Below, in pieces: positions 45,447 through 54,160 of a stretch of 64,000 nucleotides of DNA (within the stretch, counting starts at the first letter, position 1; each line of letters starts with the position of its first letter). The translations under genes and the position numbers were made by a program. The notes under the pieces are model-generated. The model made no database searches, was not told the origin of the DNA, and was given only the letters and a program-made list of their open reading frames with translations. The DNA is from Burkholderiales bacterium. GTDB taxonomy: Bacteria; Pseudomonadota; Gammaproteobacteria; Burkholderiales; Burkholderiaceae_C. The DNA is taken from assembly GCA_016223165.1 (NCBI GenBank), contig JACRPO010000018.1, forward strand, positions 62,001-126,000. The letters run 5' to 3'.

Positions 45447-46419
45447 GCGCCACCGCGCCATGCTGCGCGAGATGGGCCTGCGCGTGTGGCAGCCCGCGGT
45501 GACCTTTGCACCGGCGCCGCCGCGGCCGCGCGCGGGCAGCGAGACGCCGCAGGCAGTGACCGCGGACGTGCCGGCCCGCCGGCCGACGCTCGACCGCGAC
45601 CGCGACCGCGACCGCGACCGCGACCGCGACCATGACCATGACCATGACCATGACCGTCTTCGTGAAGCGCCACCCGCGGCGCCATCTCTCCCCGCCACGG
45701 CCGCGCTGCCGATTGATGCCGCGGTCGTCGAGGCCGCCGCCGAAGCCGCGGAAGCCGTCTACCGGCTCGACTGGCCGGCCCTGCGCGAGGCGGTCGCCTC
45801 CTGCCGCGCCTGCCGCCTGTGCGAGGGCCGCAAGCAGACGGTCTTCGGCGTCGGGCACGAGCAGGCGCACTGGATGATCGTCGGCGAGGCGCCAGGGGCG
45901 CAGGAGGACGAGCAGGGCGAGCCCTTCGTCGGCGCCGCCGGCCAGTTGCTCGACGCGATGTTGCGCGCACTCGGCCTCGATCGCTCGGCCACGGGCGACG
46001 CAGCCGAGCGCGTCTTCATCGCCAACACGCTGAAGTGCCGCCCGCCCGGCAACCGCAACCCGCAGCCCGACGAGATGCAGCGCTGCGAGCCCTTCCTCGT
46101 GCGCCAGATCCAGCTCGTGCGCCCGCGCATCATCCTCGCCATGGGACGCTTCGCCGTGCAGGCGCTGCTGCGCACGAGCGAGCCGATCGGCCGCCTGCGC
46201 GGGCGCGCGCACCGCTACCAGGGCGTGCCGCTGGTGGTGACCTACCACCCGGCCTACCTGCTGCGCAACCTGCCCGACAAGGCCCGCGCGTGGGAGGACC
46301 TGTGCCTGGCGGCCGAGCTGATGGCCAGGAACGCGGTGGCCAGCGCGGCCGACAGCGTGATCGCCAGCGAGGCCACAGATGCGACGACAGGCGCCGCCGG
46401 CGAGGAGCGGCGCCCTTGA
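45433..46419 (+). CDS. Uracil-DNA glycosylase, family 4 ([4Fe-4S])
   Basis: It removes uracil from DNA. The 328-residue protein contains the family-4 cluster cysteines (CRACRLCEGRKQTVFG, later CRPPGNRNP and C in QRCEPFL), active-site motif A GEAPGAQEDEQGEPFVG (about 155-171) and motif B HPAYLLR. The N-terminal 110 residues are an extension holding an Asp-Arg/Asp-His dipeptide repeat encoded by a hexanucleotide array. The ATG lies inside the end of rimI, and its stop overlaps the TTG start of the GGDEF-EAL gene. Confidence 0.92.
   Translation: MPWSERHRAMLREMGLRVWQPAVTFAPAPPRPRAGSETPQAVTADVPARRPTLDRDRDRDRDRDRDHDHDHDHDRLREAPPAAPSLPATAALPIDAAVVEAAAEAAEAVYRLDWPALREAVASCRACRLCEGRKQTVFGVGHEQAHWMIVGEAPGAQEDEQGEPFVGAAGQLLDAMLRALGLDRSATGDAAERVFIANTLKCRPPGNRNPQPDEMQRCEPFLVRQIQLVRPRIILAMGRFAVQALLRTSEPIGRLRGRAHRYQGVPLVVTYHPAYLLRNLPDKARAWEDLCLAAELMARNAVASAADSVIASEATDATTGAAGEERRP
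45592..45651 (+). repeat. Hexanucleotide array inside the uracil-DNA glycosylase gene
   Basis: Six copies of GACCGC (45592-45627) followed by four of GACCAT (45628-45651), encoding (Asp-Arg)6(Asp-His)4. The unit length keeps the frame whatever the copy number, so the linker can lengthen or shorten without loss of the enzyme. Confidence 0.95.
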
Positions 46420-48548
46420 ACGCCCCCGCCACGCCCGCCGAAGCCGGTGCCGGCGACGAACTCGCGCGCCTGCGCGCCGAGCTCGAGCACCTGCGCCTGC
46501 TGGCCAACACCGTGCCGGTGGCGATCGCCTACTACGAGGCCGAGGGCCGCACCTGCCGCATGGCCAACCGGCGCTACGCCGAGATGTTCGGCTTCGACGA
46601 GCACAGCATCGTCGGGCGCACGCTCGCGGCCGTCATCGGCGCGGAGGCGGCCGAGCTCATCGAGCCCTATCGGCACCGCGTCATCGAAGAGCAGACCGCC
46701 GCCGCCTACGAGCGCGAAGTGGCCGGCGCCGACGGCATCAGCCGCGTCGTCGAGGTGCGTCTGCTGCCGCACGTCGACGACGGCGGCCGCAGCGTCGGCG
46801 CCTTCGTGCTCATCGCCGACATCACGCATCACCGCCGCGCCGAGGCGGCGCTGCGCGAGAGCGAGGAGCGGCTGGCCAAGTTCATGCACGCGAGCGAGGA
46901 GGGCATCGTCTTCCACAAGGGCGGCTACATCACCGATGTCAACCCGCCGCTGCTGAACCTGCTCGGCTACACGATGGACGAGATGATGGGGCGGCTGACG
47001 CTGGAGTTCATCGCGCCCGAGGCGCAGCAGAAGGTGGCCGCGGTCATCGCTGCGGCGCCCGAGACGCGCTACGACAGCATCGCGCTGCACAAGGACGGCA
47101 CGCGCATCCCGGTGCAGTTCATCGTGCGCACGATGCAGCACCAGGGCGAGGTGCAGCGCCTGACGATCGTGCGCGACATCCGTGACCGCCTGCAGGCCGA
47201 GCAGCGCATCCAGCACCTGGCGCACCACGACGCGCTCACCGGGCTGCCCAATCGCCTCGCCTTCGTCGAGCGCCTCGAGCGCCGGCTGGACGAGGCACGC
47301 GTGAGCGGCGAATCGCTGGCGCTGATGTTCATCGACCTCGACCATTTCAAGCGCATCAACGATTCGCTCGGGCACGTCGTCGGCGACACGCTGCTCAAGA
47401 CCGTGGCCACGCGCATCATCGAGGCGCTGCGCGTCGGCGACATGGTGGCCCGCTTCGGGGGCGACGAGTTCCTCGTGCTGCTGGCGCCGCGTGCCGGCGC
47501 GCCCGCGGTGGCCGAGGTGAGCGGGCGGCTGCTGGCGACGATCGGCGAGCCGCTGGCCGCCGGCGGCGTCTCGATCTCGGTGACGCCTTCGATCGGCGTG
47601 GCGATGTTCCCGCAGGACGGGCAGACCTCGGCCGAGCTGATCCAGCACGCCGACCAGGCGATGTACCGCGCCAAGGCCGGTGGTCGCGCGCGCTGCCGCT
47701 TCTTCGAGGCCGGCATGGCCGAGGCGGCGCTGGCCGAACTGGCGCTCGAGAGCCGCCTCGCTCTGGCCGTGCGGCAGAACGAGTTCGTGCTGCACTTCCA
47801 GCCGCAGGTGGCGCTCGGCGCGGCGGGCGCATCGGCCGCCGTCGGTGCGGGCCGGCTGCTCGGCGTCGAGGCGCTGGTGCGCTGGGCGCATCCGCAGCGT
47901 GGGCTCATGGGGCCGGACGAGTTCATCCCGCTGGCCGAGGCGCGGCGGCTGATCCTGCCCATCGGCACCTGGGTGCTCAAGGAAGTGCTGGCCGCGGCCG
48001 TGCGTTGGCGTGCCGTCGGTGCCCTCGGGCAGGGTGGCGCCGTGCCGGTGGCGGTGAACCTGTCGATGCTGCAGTTCCAGGCGCCGGGCTTCGCCGACAG
48101 GGTCGGCGAGGCGCTTGCCGCCACCGGCGCCGAAGGCTCGATGCTCGAACTCGAGCTCACCGAGCGCATGCTCATGTCCGACCTCGCCGATGTGCGCAAT
48201 GCGCTCGGACGGCTGCGCGAGATGGGCGTGACGATCACGGTGGACGACTTCGGCACCGGCTACACCTCGCTCGCCCACCTGAAGGAGCTGCCGTTGCAGC
48301 GCCTGAAGATCGACCGCAGTTTCGTCTGCGGGTTGCCCGCCGATCCGGGCGCGATGGCCATCACGCGGGCTGTCGTGCAGATGGGACATGGCCTCGGCCT
48401 GCAGGTGGTGGCCGAGGGCGTGGAAACCGAAGCGCAGCGCGAGGCGGTGCGCTCGATGGGCTGCGACGCCTTGCAGGGCCACCTGCTCGCGCCGCCGATG
48501 CCCGAGCCGCAGCTGCTGCAGTGGTTGCGCGGCCGCTCGGTGCCCTAG
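46416..48548 (+). CDS. PAS-PAS-GGDEF-EAL c-di-GMP signalling protein
   Basis: A 710-residue cytosolic protein with no membrane segment. The order is PAS 1 (about 25-145), PAS 2 (about 150-275), GGDEF (about 285-440) with the full catalytic motif RFGGDEF at about 348, and EAL (about 450-705). The EAL domain has E485-A-L, N-L-S, E-L-T-E and DDFGTGYTSL plus KIDRSF. Both enzyme signatures are intact, so synthesis and hydrolysis are both possible. The first EAL segment holds a small AGASAAVGAG insert. The start is TTG at 46416, overlapping the glycosylase stop (TTGA) with GAGGAG 8 nt upstream. Probable targets are surface behaviours such as pili. Confidence 0.92.
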   Translation: MNAPATPAEAGAGDELARLRAELEHLRLLANTVPVAIAYYEAEGRTCRMANRRYAEMFGFDEHSIVGRTLAAVIGAEAAELIEPYRHRVIEEQTAAAYEREVAGADGISRVVEVRLLPHVDDGGRSVGAFVLIADITHHRRAEAALRESEERLAKFMHASEEGIVFHKGGYITDVNPPLLNLLGYTMDEMMGRLTLEFIAPEAQQKVAAVIAAAPETRYDSIALHKDGTRIPVQFIVRTMQHQGEVQRLTIVRDIRDRLQAEQRIQHLAHHDALTGLPNRLAFVERLERRLDEARVSGESLALMFIDLDHFKRINDSLGHVVGDTLLKTVATRIIEALRVGDMVARFGGDEFLVLLAPRAGAPAVAEVSGRLLATIGEPLAAGGVSISVTPSIGVAMFPQDGQTSAELIQHADQAMYRAKAGGRARCRFFEAGMAEAALAELALESRLALAVRQNEFVLHFQPQVALGAAGASAAVGAGRLLGVEALVRWAHPQRGLMGPDEFIPLAEARRLILPIGTWVLKEVLAAAVRWRAVGALGQGGAVPVAVNLSMLQFQAPGFADRVGEALAATGAEGSMLELELTERMLMSDLADVRNALGRLREMGVTITVDDFGTGYTSLAHLKELPLQRLKIDRSFVCGLPADPGAMAITRAVVQMGHGLGLQVVAEGVETEAQREAVRSMGCDALQGHLLAPPMPEPQLLQWLRGRSVP

Positions 48549-48596
48549 TCCTGCCCTGGTCCGAGTCTGAGTCCGGGGGCCGGGCGGCCGTCCCGA

Positions 48597-49982
48597 TCAG
48601 GCCGCCTTGGGCGCCTTCTTCGGCCGTTTCCAGCCGGGAAACGACATCTGCTTCGCGCGCGCGATCGTCAGCTGCCCGGCCGGCGCGTCCTTGTTGATCG
48701 TGGAGCCGCCGCCGATGGTGGCGCCCGCGCCGATGGTGAGCGGCGCCACCAGTACGCAGTTGCTGCCGACGTGCACGTCGTCGCCGATGACGGTGCGGTG
48801 CTTGTTGGCGCCGTCGTAGTTGGCGGTGATGCTGCCGGCGCCGTAGTTGACGCGCGCGCCGACCGTGGCGTCGCCGAGGTAGGCGAGGTGATTGGCCTTG
48901 GCGCCGGCGGCGAGCGTGGAGTTCTTGACCTCGACGAAGTTGCCGATGTGCACCTCGGCCCCGAGCTCGGCGCCGGGGCGCAGGCGCGCGAACGGGCCGA
49001 TCTCGGCACGCGCACCGACGACGGCCTGGACCATGTGCGTGAACGGCTGCACCTGCGTGCCCTCGCCGATGCGCGTGTCGCGGATGACGCAATGCGCACC
49101 GATGCGCACGCCGTCGGCAAGATGCACCGTGCCCTCGAAGATGCAGCCGACATCGATCTCGACATCGCGGCCCGTGGTGAGCGTGCCGCGCACGTCCAGG
49201 CGCGCCGGATCGGCCAGGCGCACGCCGGCTTCCATCAGGGCCTCGGCCTGCGTGCGCTGCCAGGCGCGCTCGAGCTCGGCCAGCTGCTGCGGGCTGTTGA
49301 CGCCCGCGACCTCGGCCTCGGAGGCGGCGCTCTCGGCCACCACCGGCACGCCCGCGGCCACGGCCATCGCGACGACGTCGGTGAGGTAGTACTCGCGCTG
49401 CGCGTTGTCGTTGCGCAGGGCCGTCACCCAGCGCTTCAGCAGCGCCGTCGGTGCGGCCATGATGCCGGTGTAGGTCTCGCGGATGGCGCGTTGCGCCGGC
49501 GTGGCGTCCTTGTGCTCGACGATGGCGCGCACCTGCGCTGCCGCCGGCCCCTGCTCGCGCACGATGCGGCCGTAGCCGCTCGGGTCGGCGAGCTCGATGG
49601 TCAGCAGCGCGAGCTGCCTTCCGCCGCAGGCGGCGACGAGCTTCTTCGCGCTGGCCGTGCCGATGAGCGGCACGTCGCCGTAGAGCACGAGCGTCGTCTC
49701 GTTGCCGTCGTCCAGCGCCGGCACGGCCTGCTGCATCGCGTGCCCGGTGCCCAGCTGCGGCTCCTGGCGCACGAAGCGCAGGTCGCGCCCGGCGAGCGAT
49801 GCCTCCACCTGCTCGGCGCCGTGGCCGGTGATGACGACCGTGCGCGACGACCCCAGCGCGGCGGCGGCGCGAACGACGTGGTCCAATAGGCTTGCCCCGG
49901 CGATCTTGTGCAGGACCTTCGGGATGGCGGACTTCATGCGGGTGCCCTTGCCCGCGGCCATGATGACGACGTTGAGTGCCAT
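48597..49982 (-). CDS. glmU: Bifunctional GlmU (UDP-GlcNAc pyrophosphorylase / GlcN-1-P acetyltransferase)
   Basis: It makes UDP-GlcNAc for cell wall and LPS. The 461-residue protein starts MALNVVIMAAGKGTRMKSAIPKVLHKIAG (nucleotidyltransferase signature). GYGRIVRE and GIMAAPT lie in the first domain. The C-terminal left-handed beta helix (about 250-440) has repeated hexapeptides, with NFVEVKNSTLAAGAKANHLAYLGDA and NYGAGSITANYDG. ATG 49982 was chosen. It converges with the GGDEF-EAL gene and diverges from the DUF6279 gene. Confidence 0.96.
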   Translation of the reverse strand: MALNVVIMAAGKGTRMKSAIPKVLHKIAGASLLDHVVRAAAALGSSRTVVITGHGAEQVEASLAGRDLRFVRQEPQLGTGHAMQQAVPALDDGNETTLVLYGDVPLIGTASAKKLVAACGGRQLALLTIELADPSGYGRIVREQGPAAAQVRAIVEHKDATPAQRAIRETYTGIMAAPTALLKRWVTALRNDNAQREYYLTDVVAMAVAAGVPVVAESAASEAEVAGVNSPQQLAELERAWQRTQAEALMEAGVRLADPARLDVRGTLTTGRDVEIDVGCIFEGTVHLADGVRIGAHCVIRDTRIGEGTQVQPFTHMVQAVVGARAEIGPFARLRPGAELGAEVHIGNFVEVKNSTLAAGAKANHLAYLGDATVGARVNYGAGSITANYDGANKHRTVIGDDVHVGSNCVLVAPLTIGAGATIGGGSTINKDAPAGQLTIARAKQMSFPGWKRPKKAPKAA

Positions 49983-50079
49983 GCGTGGGTGGTGTGTTCG
50001 CCGTGGCGACGGCGGAAGCGGCGCCGCAAGAAGCGCGGCATGTGGCCGCCATGGCGGCCAAGGCGACCGCGGCGATCCC

Positions 50080-50985
50080 TTGCGAGCGGCGATTATCGGC
50101 ACCCTCGCCGCGCTGCTGGCGCTGCTGCTCGGCGGCTGCAGCGCACTGCGCGTGGCCTACAACACGGGCCCGCAGCTGGCGTGGTGGTGGCTGGACGGCT
50201 ACGCGGACTTCTCGCGCGAGCAGGCGCCGCAGGTCAAAGCCTCGATCGACCGCTGGTTCGAATGGCACCGCCAGACGCAACTGCCCGGCTACGCGGCGCT
50301 GCTGGCGACGGCGCAGCCGCGCATCGGCGAGCCGCTGACGCCGGTGGCCGCGTGCCAGTGGAACAACCGCATCGCCGATACGCTGGCGCCGGCCGTGGAC
50401 CGCGCGCTCGAGCACGCGGCCGACGTCGTGCCCGGCCTCGGCGAGGCGCAGTTGCGCCACATGCAGCAGCGCTACGCCAAGAACATCGACGAGATGCGCG
50501 GCGAGTACCTGCAGGCCGATCCCGCCGAGCGCCTGGCCGCCTCGGTGAAGCGCACGCTGACGCGCGCCGAGCAGATCTACGGCCGCCTCGACGACGCGCA
50601 GCGCAAGGTCATCGCCGAGGGGGTCGCCGCCTCTCCGTTCGATCCGCAGGGCTGGATGGAAGAGCGCAAGCGCCGCCAACGCGACACGCTCGCCACGCTG
50701 CGCCGCCTGCTCGCCGAGCGGGCCGACCGTGACCAGCGCGTCGCGGCGCTGCGTGCGCTGGCCGAGCGCAGCCAGCGCTCGCCCGACCCCGCCTACCGCG
50801 CCTACCAGCAGCGCCTCACCGACTACAACTGCGCCTTCGTCGCGCGCCTGCACAACGCGACCACGACCGTGCAGCGCCAGCGCGCGCGCGACAACCTCAA
50901 GGAGTGGGAAGAGGACCTGCGCGCGGTGATCAACGGCGCGGGCGTCGCCACCGGCGCCGGTGACCCCGCGGCCGCGTCGAACTGA
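50080..50985 (+). CDS. DUF6279 family lipoprotein
   Basis: A 301-residue exported protein. A TTG start at 50080 puts a lipobox L-L-L-G-G-C at residues 15-20. Other features are CSALRVAYNTGPQLAWWWLDGYADF at the mature N-terminus, an all-helical body and a conserved late segment AYRAYQQRLTDYNCAFVARLHNATT. A GC-rich linker encodes a longer N-terminus if an ATG at 49981 is used, but that would bury the lipobox at residue 53. Function is unknown. Similar proteins are found beside glmU in related genomes. Confidence 0.78.
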   Translation: MRAAIIGTLAALLALLLGGCSALRVAYNTGPQLAWWWLDGYADFSREQAPQVKASIDRWFEWHRQTQLPGYAALLATAQPRIGEPLTPVAACQWNNRIADTLAPAVDRALEHAADVVPGLGEAQLRHMQQRYAKNIDEMRGEYLQADPAERLAASVKRTLTRAEQIYGRLDDAQRKVIAEGVAASPFDPQGWMEERKRRQRDTLATLRRLLAERADRDQRVAALRALAERSQRSPDPAYRAYQQRLTDYNCAFVARLHNATTTVQRQRARDNLKEWEEDLRAVINGAGVATGAGDPAAASN

Positions 50986-51016
50986 GTGTCGACCCGCGCG
51001 CCGCGCCGCGCTCCCT

Positions 51017-51637
51017 TCAGGGCAGCGGCACGTTGACGCGGCGCGGGTTGAGCCCGGTCTTCGGGAAGTCCAGCATCGCGGCCTGGAACATCGCGGCGGT
51101 TACGGCCGGCGTCGCGCTCGTGCCCGACTCGTTGCTGGCGCGCGCCTCGAAGAGCGGCTTGCCGGTGCTGCGGTCACGGATGAGCAGGGCCACCTCGCGG
51201 TCGTAGCGCGGCGGGCTGGCATAGACCGACATCGACCATGAAGGCCCGACCCATGGACCGCGCCGCCAGTAGCCGAAGCCGCCGTTCCACCACAGCGGAT
51301 CGTTCCAGGGCCCGTAGTCGGTGCGCGTGGTCCGCGCTCCCACCTGCACCGTCACGTCGGGTGCCGCGCCGGCCGCGGCGGCCTTGAAGCCGGCCTTCTC
51401 GAGTGCGGGCCTGGCTGCCGCCTCGAGCCCGTCGGCTTCGGCAGCGCGCTGCTGCTGCGAGGGCAGGCGCTCGAAGGCATAGGTGCCGGGCGCGCGGCCC
51501 GCCGGCCACTCGCCGAAGCTCGAGACCTCGCTCGTCACCGAGTTGAGGCTGGCGCAACCGGCGAGCAGGGCGGCAAGCGCGCCCGCCGCCGAAACAGCAA
51601 CCAAGGCCCGGTGCAACGGTGTCGGCAGGGTGGTCAT
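51017..51637 (-). CDS. DUF4136 domain lipoprotein
   Basis: A 206-residue protein with a lipobox L-L-A-G-C (Cys about 28) after a hydrophobic signal. The DUF4136 domain (about 45-195) follows: FGEWPAGRAPGTYAFERLPS, DVTVQVGARTTRTDYGPWNDPLWWNGGFGYWRRGP and a C-terminal NPRRVNVPLP. The Gly/Trp-rich middle segment may be surface exposed. Its ATG overlaps the ttcA stop (ATGA, 51634-51637). Confidence 0.85.
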   Translation of the reverse strand: MTTLPTPLHRALVAVSAAGALAALLAGCASLNSVTSEVSSFGEWPAGRAPGTYAFERLPSQQQRAAEADGLEAAARPALEKAGFKAAAAGAAPDVTVQVGARTTRTDYGPWNDPLWWNGGFGYWRRGPWVGPSWSMSVYASPPRYDREVALLIRDRSTGKPLFEARASNESGTSATPAVTAAMFQAAMLDFPKTGLNPRRVNVPLP

Positions 51638-52596
51638 GGGGCGCTTTCCTCCAGAGGGGCGAGGCGTTGCAGGCTCGGCGGCAATGCCACCCGGCCCAAG
51701 CCGGCATCGGCAGGGGCGCAAGGTTCTTCATCGAAGGCGATGTCGCCGCCGGCGTCAGGCACGCCGGTCGGTTGGAGCGTCGTGAACGGGTGCAGGTTCC
51801 GGTCCATCAGATGCGAGGGCACGACGTGCCCCATTGCACGCAGCATGTTGTCGCTGCGCCCGGGGTACGCGCGTTCCCACTCGCGCAGCATCTTCTTGAC
51901 CTGCACGCGCTGCAGGTTGTCCTGGCTGCCGCACAGCGTGCACGGGATGATCGGGAACTGCCGGATCTGCGCCCAGCGTTCGAGGTCGGTCTCGGCCACG
52001 TAGGCGAGCGGGCGGATGACGACATGGCGGCCGTCGTCGCTGACGAGCTTGGGCGGCATGCCCTTCAGGCGGCCGCCGAAGAACATGTTCATCATGAGCG
52101 TCACCACCATGTCGTCGCGGTGGTGGCCGAGCGCGATGCGCGTGGCGCCGAGTTCGCCCGCGACGCGGTAGAGGATGCCGCGGCGCAGGCGCGAGCACAG
52201 GCTGCACATCGTCTGCCCCTCGGGGACGAGCCTCTTGACGATCGAGTAGGTGTCCTGCGCTTCGATGCGGAAGGGCACGCCGCGGCCCTTCAGGTAGTTG
52301 GGCAGCACGTCGGCCGGGAAGCCCGGCTGCTTCTGGTCGAGGTTGACGGCAATCAGATCGAAGTGCACCGGCGCGCGCTCGCGCAGGTTGATGAGGATGT
52401 CGAGCAGCGCGTAGCTGTCCTTGCCGCCGGACAGGCACACCATCACCTTGTCGCCCTCGCCGATCATCTGGAAGTCGGCGATGGCCTGGCCGACCTGGCG
52501 ATGCAGCCGCTTGCCGAGCTTGTTGGCCTCGAAGCTCGCCTTGCGCGTGTCCGGGGGCGCCTGCAGCGCCGGGGCGCTTTCGTGCATCGAGTTCAT
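51634..52596 (-). CDS. ttcA: tRNA 2-thiocytidine biosynthesis protein TtcA
   Basis: It thiolates cytidine 32 in some tRNAs, using a [4Fe-4S] cluster and ATP. The 320-residue protein carries the PP-loop CLSGGKDSYALLD at about residue 55, the CSLCSRLRRG cluster motif at about 130 and the later CTLCGSQDN at about 215. Start ATG 52596 overlaps the acetyltransferase stop. The C-terminus holds an extra DAGGDIAFDEEPCAPADAG-like stretch without known role. Confidence 0.95.
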   Translation of the reverse strand: MNSMHESAPALQAPPDTRKASFEANKLGKRLHRQVGQAIADFQMIGEGDKVMVCLSGGKDSYALLDILINLRERAPVHFDLIAVNLDQKQPGFPADVLPNYLKGRGVPFRIEAQDTYSIVKRLVPEGQTMCSLCSRLRRGILYRVAGELGATRIALGHHRDDMVVTLMMNMFFGGRLKGMPPKLVSDDGRHVVIRPLAYVAETDLERWAQIRQFPIIPCTLCGSQDNLQRVQVKKMLREWERAYPGRSDNMLRAMGHVVPSHLMDRNLHPFTTLQPTGVPDAGGDIAFDEEPCAPADAGLGRVALPPSLQRLAPLEESAP

Positions 52597-53237
52597 GGGG
52601 TCCGATTCTCAACGCTTCGTCGTCGCGCCGCCGATGCCACGGCCAGGCGCACGACGGGACGCTCGGGCCGGCGCCGCGCCACCTCGGTGAAGCCGGCCTT
52701 GTCGTACATCGACTTGGCGCCGAACCACATCCAGGCGTCTTCGCCGCGCCTGGCCTTGTCGACCGGATAGGCTTCCAGCAGGCGGGCGCGATGCTTCGCC
52801 GCGAACGCGATCGCGCCCTGCAGCAGCGCATGCGCCACGCCCTGGTGGCGATGGGCCGGCGGCACGACGAAGCAGATGATCGACCAGACGGGTTGTTCGT
52901 CCACCGCCTTCATCACCGGCGACTTCGCCAGGCGCGCGAACTGTTCGCGCGGGCCGAGCGAGACCCAGCCGACCGGCTCCTTGCCGCGATAGGCGATGAG
53001 CCCGGGCGGCGGCTTGCCGGCATGCACCAGCGCACGCAGGCCCTCGCGGTTGAACTGCGCGGGCGCCTGGCCGGCCGGCACCGGGGCCTTGCCGCTGTAG
53101 CGGTAGGCCATGCACCAGCAGCCGCGTGCCATCGAGCATCCCCTGGCGTTGAACAGCGCTTCGAGGTCGGGCCAGCGCGCGGCCGTGAGCGGGCGCACGA
53201 CGAGGTCGGTGGCTGGGGTGGTGGTCGGGGTGGCCAT
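52593..53237 (-). CDS. GNAT-family N-acetyltransferase
   Basis: A 214-residue protein. The middle contains WSIICFVVPPAHRHQGVAHALLQGAIAFA with the acetyl-CoA loop H-R-H-Q-G-V-A; a cysteine-rich N-terminal segment (NARGCSMARGCWCMAYRY) and a C-terminal GEDAWMWFGAKSMYDKAGF complete a type often annotated as GNAT of unknown substrate. ATG 53237 was chosen over a TTG at 53252. It sits between ttcA and the SDR gene in a 4-nt-coupled series. Confidence 0.82.
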   Translation of the reverse strand: MATPTTTPATDLVVRPLTAARWPDLEALFNARGCSMARGCWCMAYRYSGKAPVPAGQAPAQFNREGLRALVHAGKPPPGLIAYRGKEPVGWVSLGPREQFARLAKSPVMKAVDEQPVWSIICFVVPPAHRHQGVAHALLQGAIAFAAKHRARLLEAYPVDKARRGEDAWMWFGAKSMYDKAGFTEVARRRPERPVVRLAVASAARRRSVENRTP

Positions 53238-53248
53238 CGTCGCCGGCC

Positions 53249-54118
53249 TCAATGCGGGTGCAGCGTGTTGCGCGCCAGGAAGACGACATCGCGCGCCTGC
53301 CCGCTCAGGTGCTGGCCGCCGTCGACGAGCAGCGTCGTGCCCGTCACCGCCGGCGCTTCGATCAGGTAGCGCACGGCGCGCGCGATGTCCTCGGGTGTCG
53401 AGCCGCGCTCAAGCGGCGTCATGCGGTGCGCGGCGGCGAATTCGGCCGCGCTCATCTCGGTGGACGTGAGCGTGATGCCCGGCGCCACCCCGCACACGCG
53501 CGTGCGCGGCGCGAAGGCCATCGCGAGCATGCGCGTGGCCACCTCCAGCGCCGCCTTCGACAGCGTGTACGAGAAGTGGTCCGGGTTCAGGTTCCACAGC
53601 TTCTGGTCGAGCACGTTCACCACCGCCTGGCCGCCGCCGGCGTGCAGCGCCTGCGCCAGCAGCACCGGCGCGCCGGTGTTGGTGCGCCAGTGGCGCTCCA
53701 TGTTGGCGAAGCTGATGTCGGCGGCGCTGTCGTGCTCGAAGAGCGAGGCGTTGTTGACGAGCGCGTCGACGCGCCCCATGGCGCGCCGCACGGCAGGCAC
53801 GAGGGCGCGGCACTGGATCTCGTCGGCGAGGTCGGCGCCGAAGGCCCGGCAGCCGCCCGGCTCACCGAGGCGCAGCGCGTCGAGTTGCGGCACGAGCGCC
53901 GCGGCCTCGGCGGCGGACTGCCGGTAGTGGACGGCCACGCGCCAGCCGGCGCGCGCGAGTTCGAGCGCGACGGCGCGGCCGATGCGCTGCGCGCCGCCGG
54001 TGACGAGGACGACGGGCGCTTCATCGGGCCGGCGCGCCGCGGCAGTGGACTGCGAGGCGGGCGGGATCGGGCTGGGCGAACTCAAGGGATGACTCTTCGG
54101 GGCTGCGCCCTGCGGCAC
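53249..54118 (-). CDS. SDR family oxidoreductase, pteridine reductase/FolM-like
   Basis: A 289-residue short-chain dehydrogenase with VVLVTGGAQRIGRAVALEL (Rossmann loop), NNASLFE and the active-site FSYTLSKAALE (Y-x-x-x-K). The pattern resembles FolM/PTR1-type dihydrofolate or dihydromonapterin reductases. GTG 54118 is used, giving a 32-residue Pro/Ser leader before the fold. It is divergent from the MidA-like gene (41 nt apart). In many relatives folB lies next to this gene, but it is absent here. Confidence 0.78.
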   Translation of the reverse strand: MPQGAAPKSHPLSSPSPIPPASQSTAAARRPDEAPVVLVTGGAQRIGRAVALELARAGWRVAVHYRQSAAEAAALVPQLDALRLGEPGGCRAFGADLADEIQCRALVPAVRRAMGRVDALVNNASLFEHDSAADISFANMERHWRTNTGAPVLLAQALHAGGGQAVVNVLDQKLWNLNPDHFSYTLSKAALEVATRMLAMAFAPRTRVCGVAPGITLTSTEMSAAEFAAAHRMTPLERGSTPEDIARAVRYLIEAPAVTGTTLLVDGGQHLSGQARDVVFLARNTLHPH

Positions 54119-54154
54119 GTGCCCTCTCGGGCGGCCCGGCGGGCTCGCGCTTCC

Positions 54155-54160
54155 TACAAT
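54155..54160 (+). promoter_or_regulatory. Putative -10 element overlapping the MidA-like start
   Basis: TACAAT at 54155-54160 overlaps the ATG at 54159. A GTG at 54168 follows it after 7 nt, so if this is the -10 the true start would be that GTG on a leaderless transcript. Confidence 0.35.

Noticed and set aside
45592..45651. CRISPR-like repeat array
   Set aside because: The units are 6 bp, contiguous, without spacers, and in frame within a coding region. No CRISPR array or cas gene was seen anywhere in the window.
49981..50079. ATG 49981 as the start of the DUF6279 lipoprotein
   Set aside because: It overlaps the glmU start codon on the other strand and would bury the lipobox at about residue 53; TTG 50080 places it at residues 15-20.
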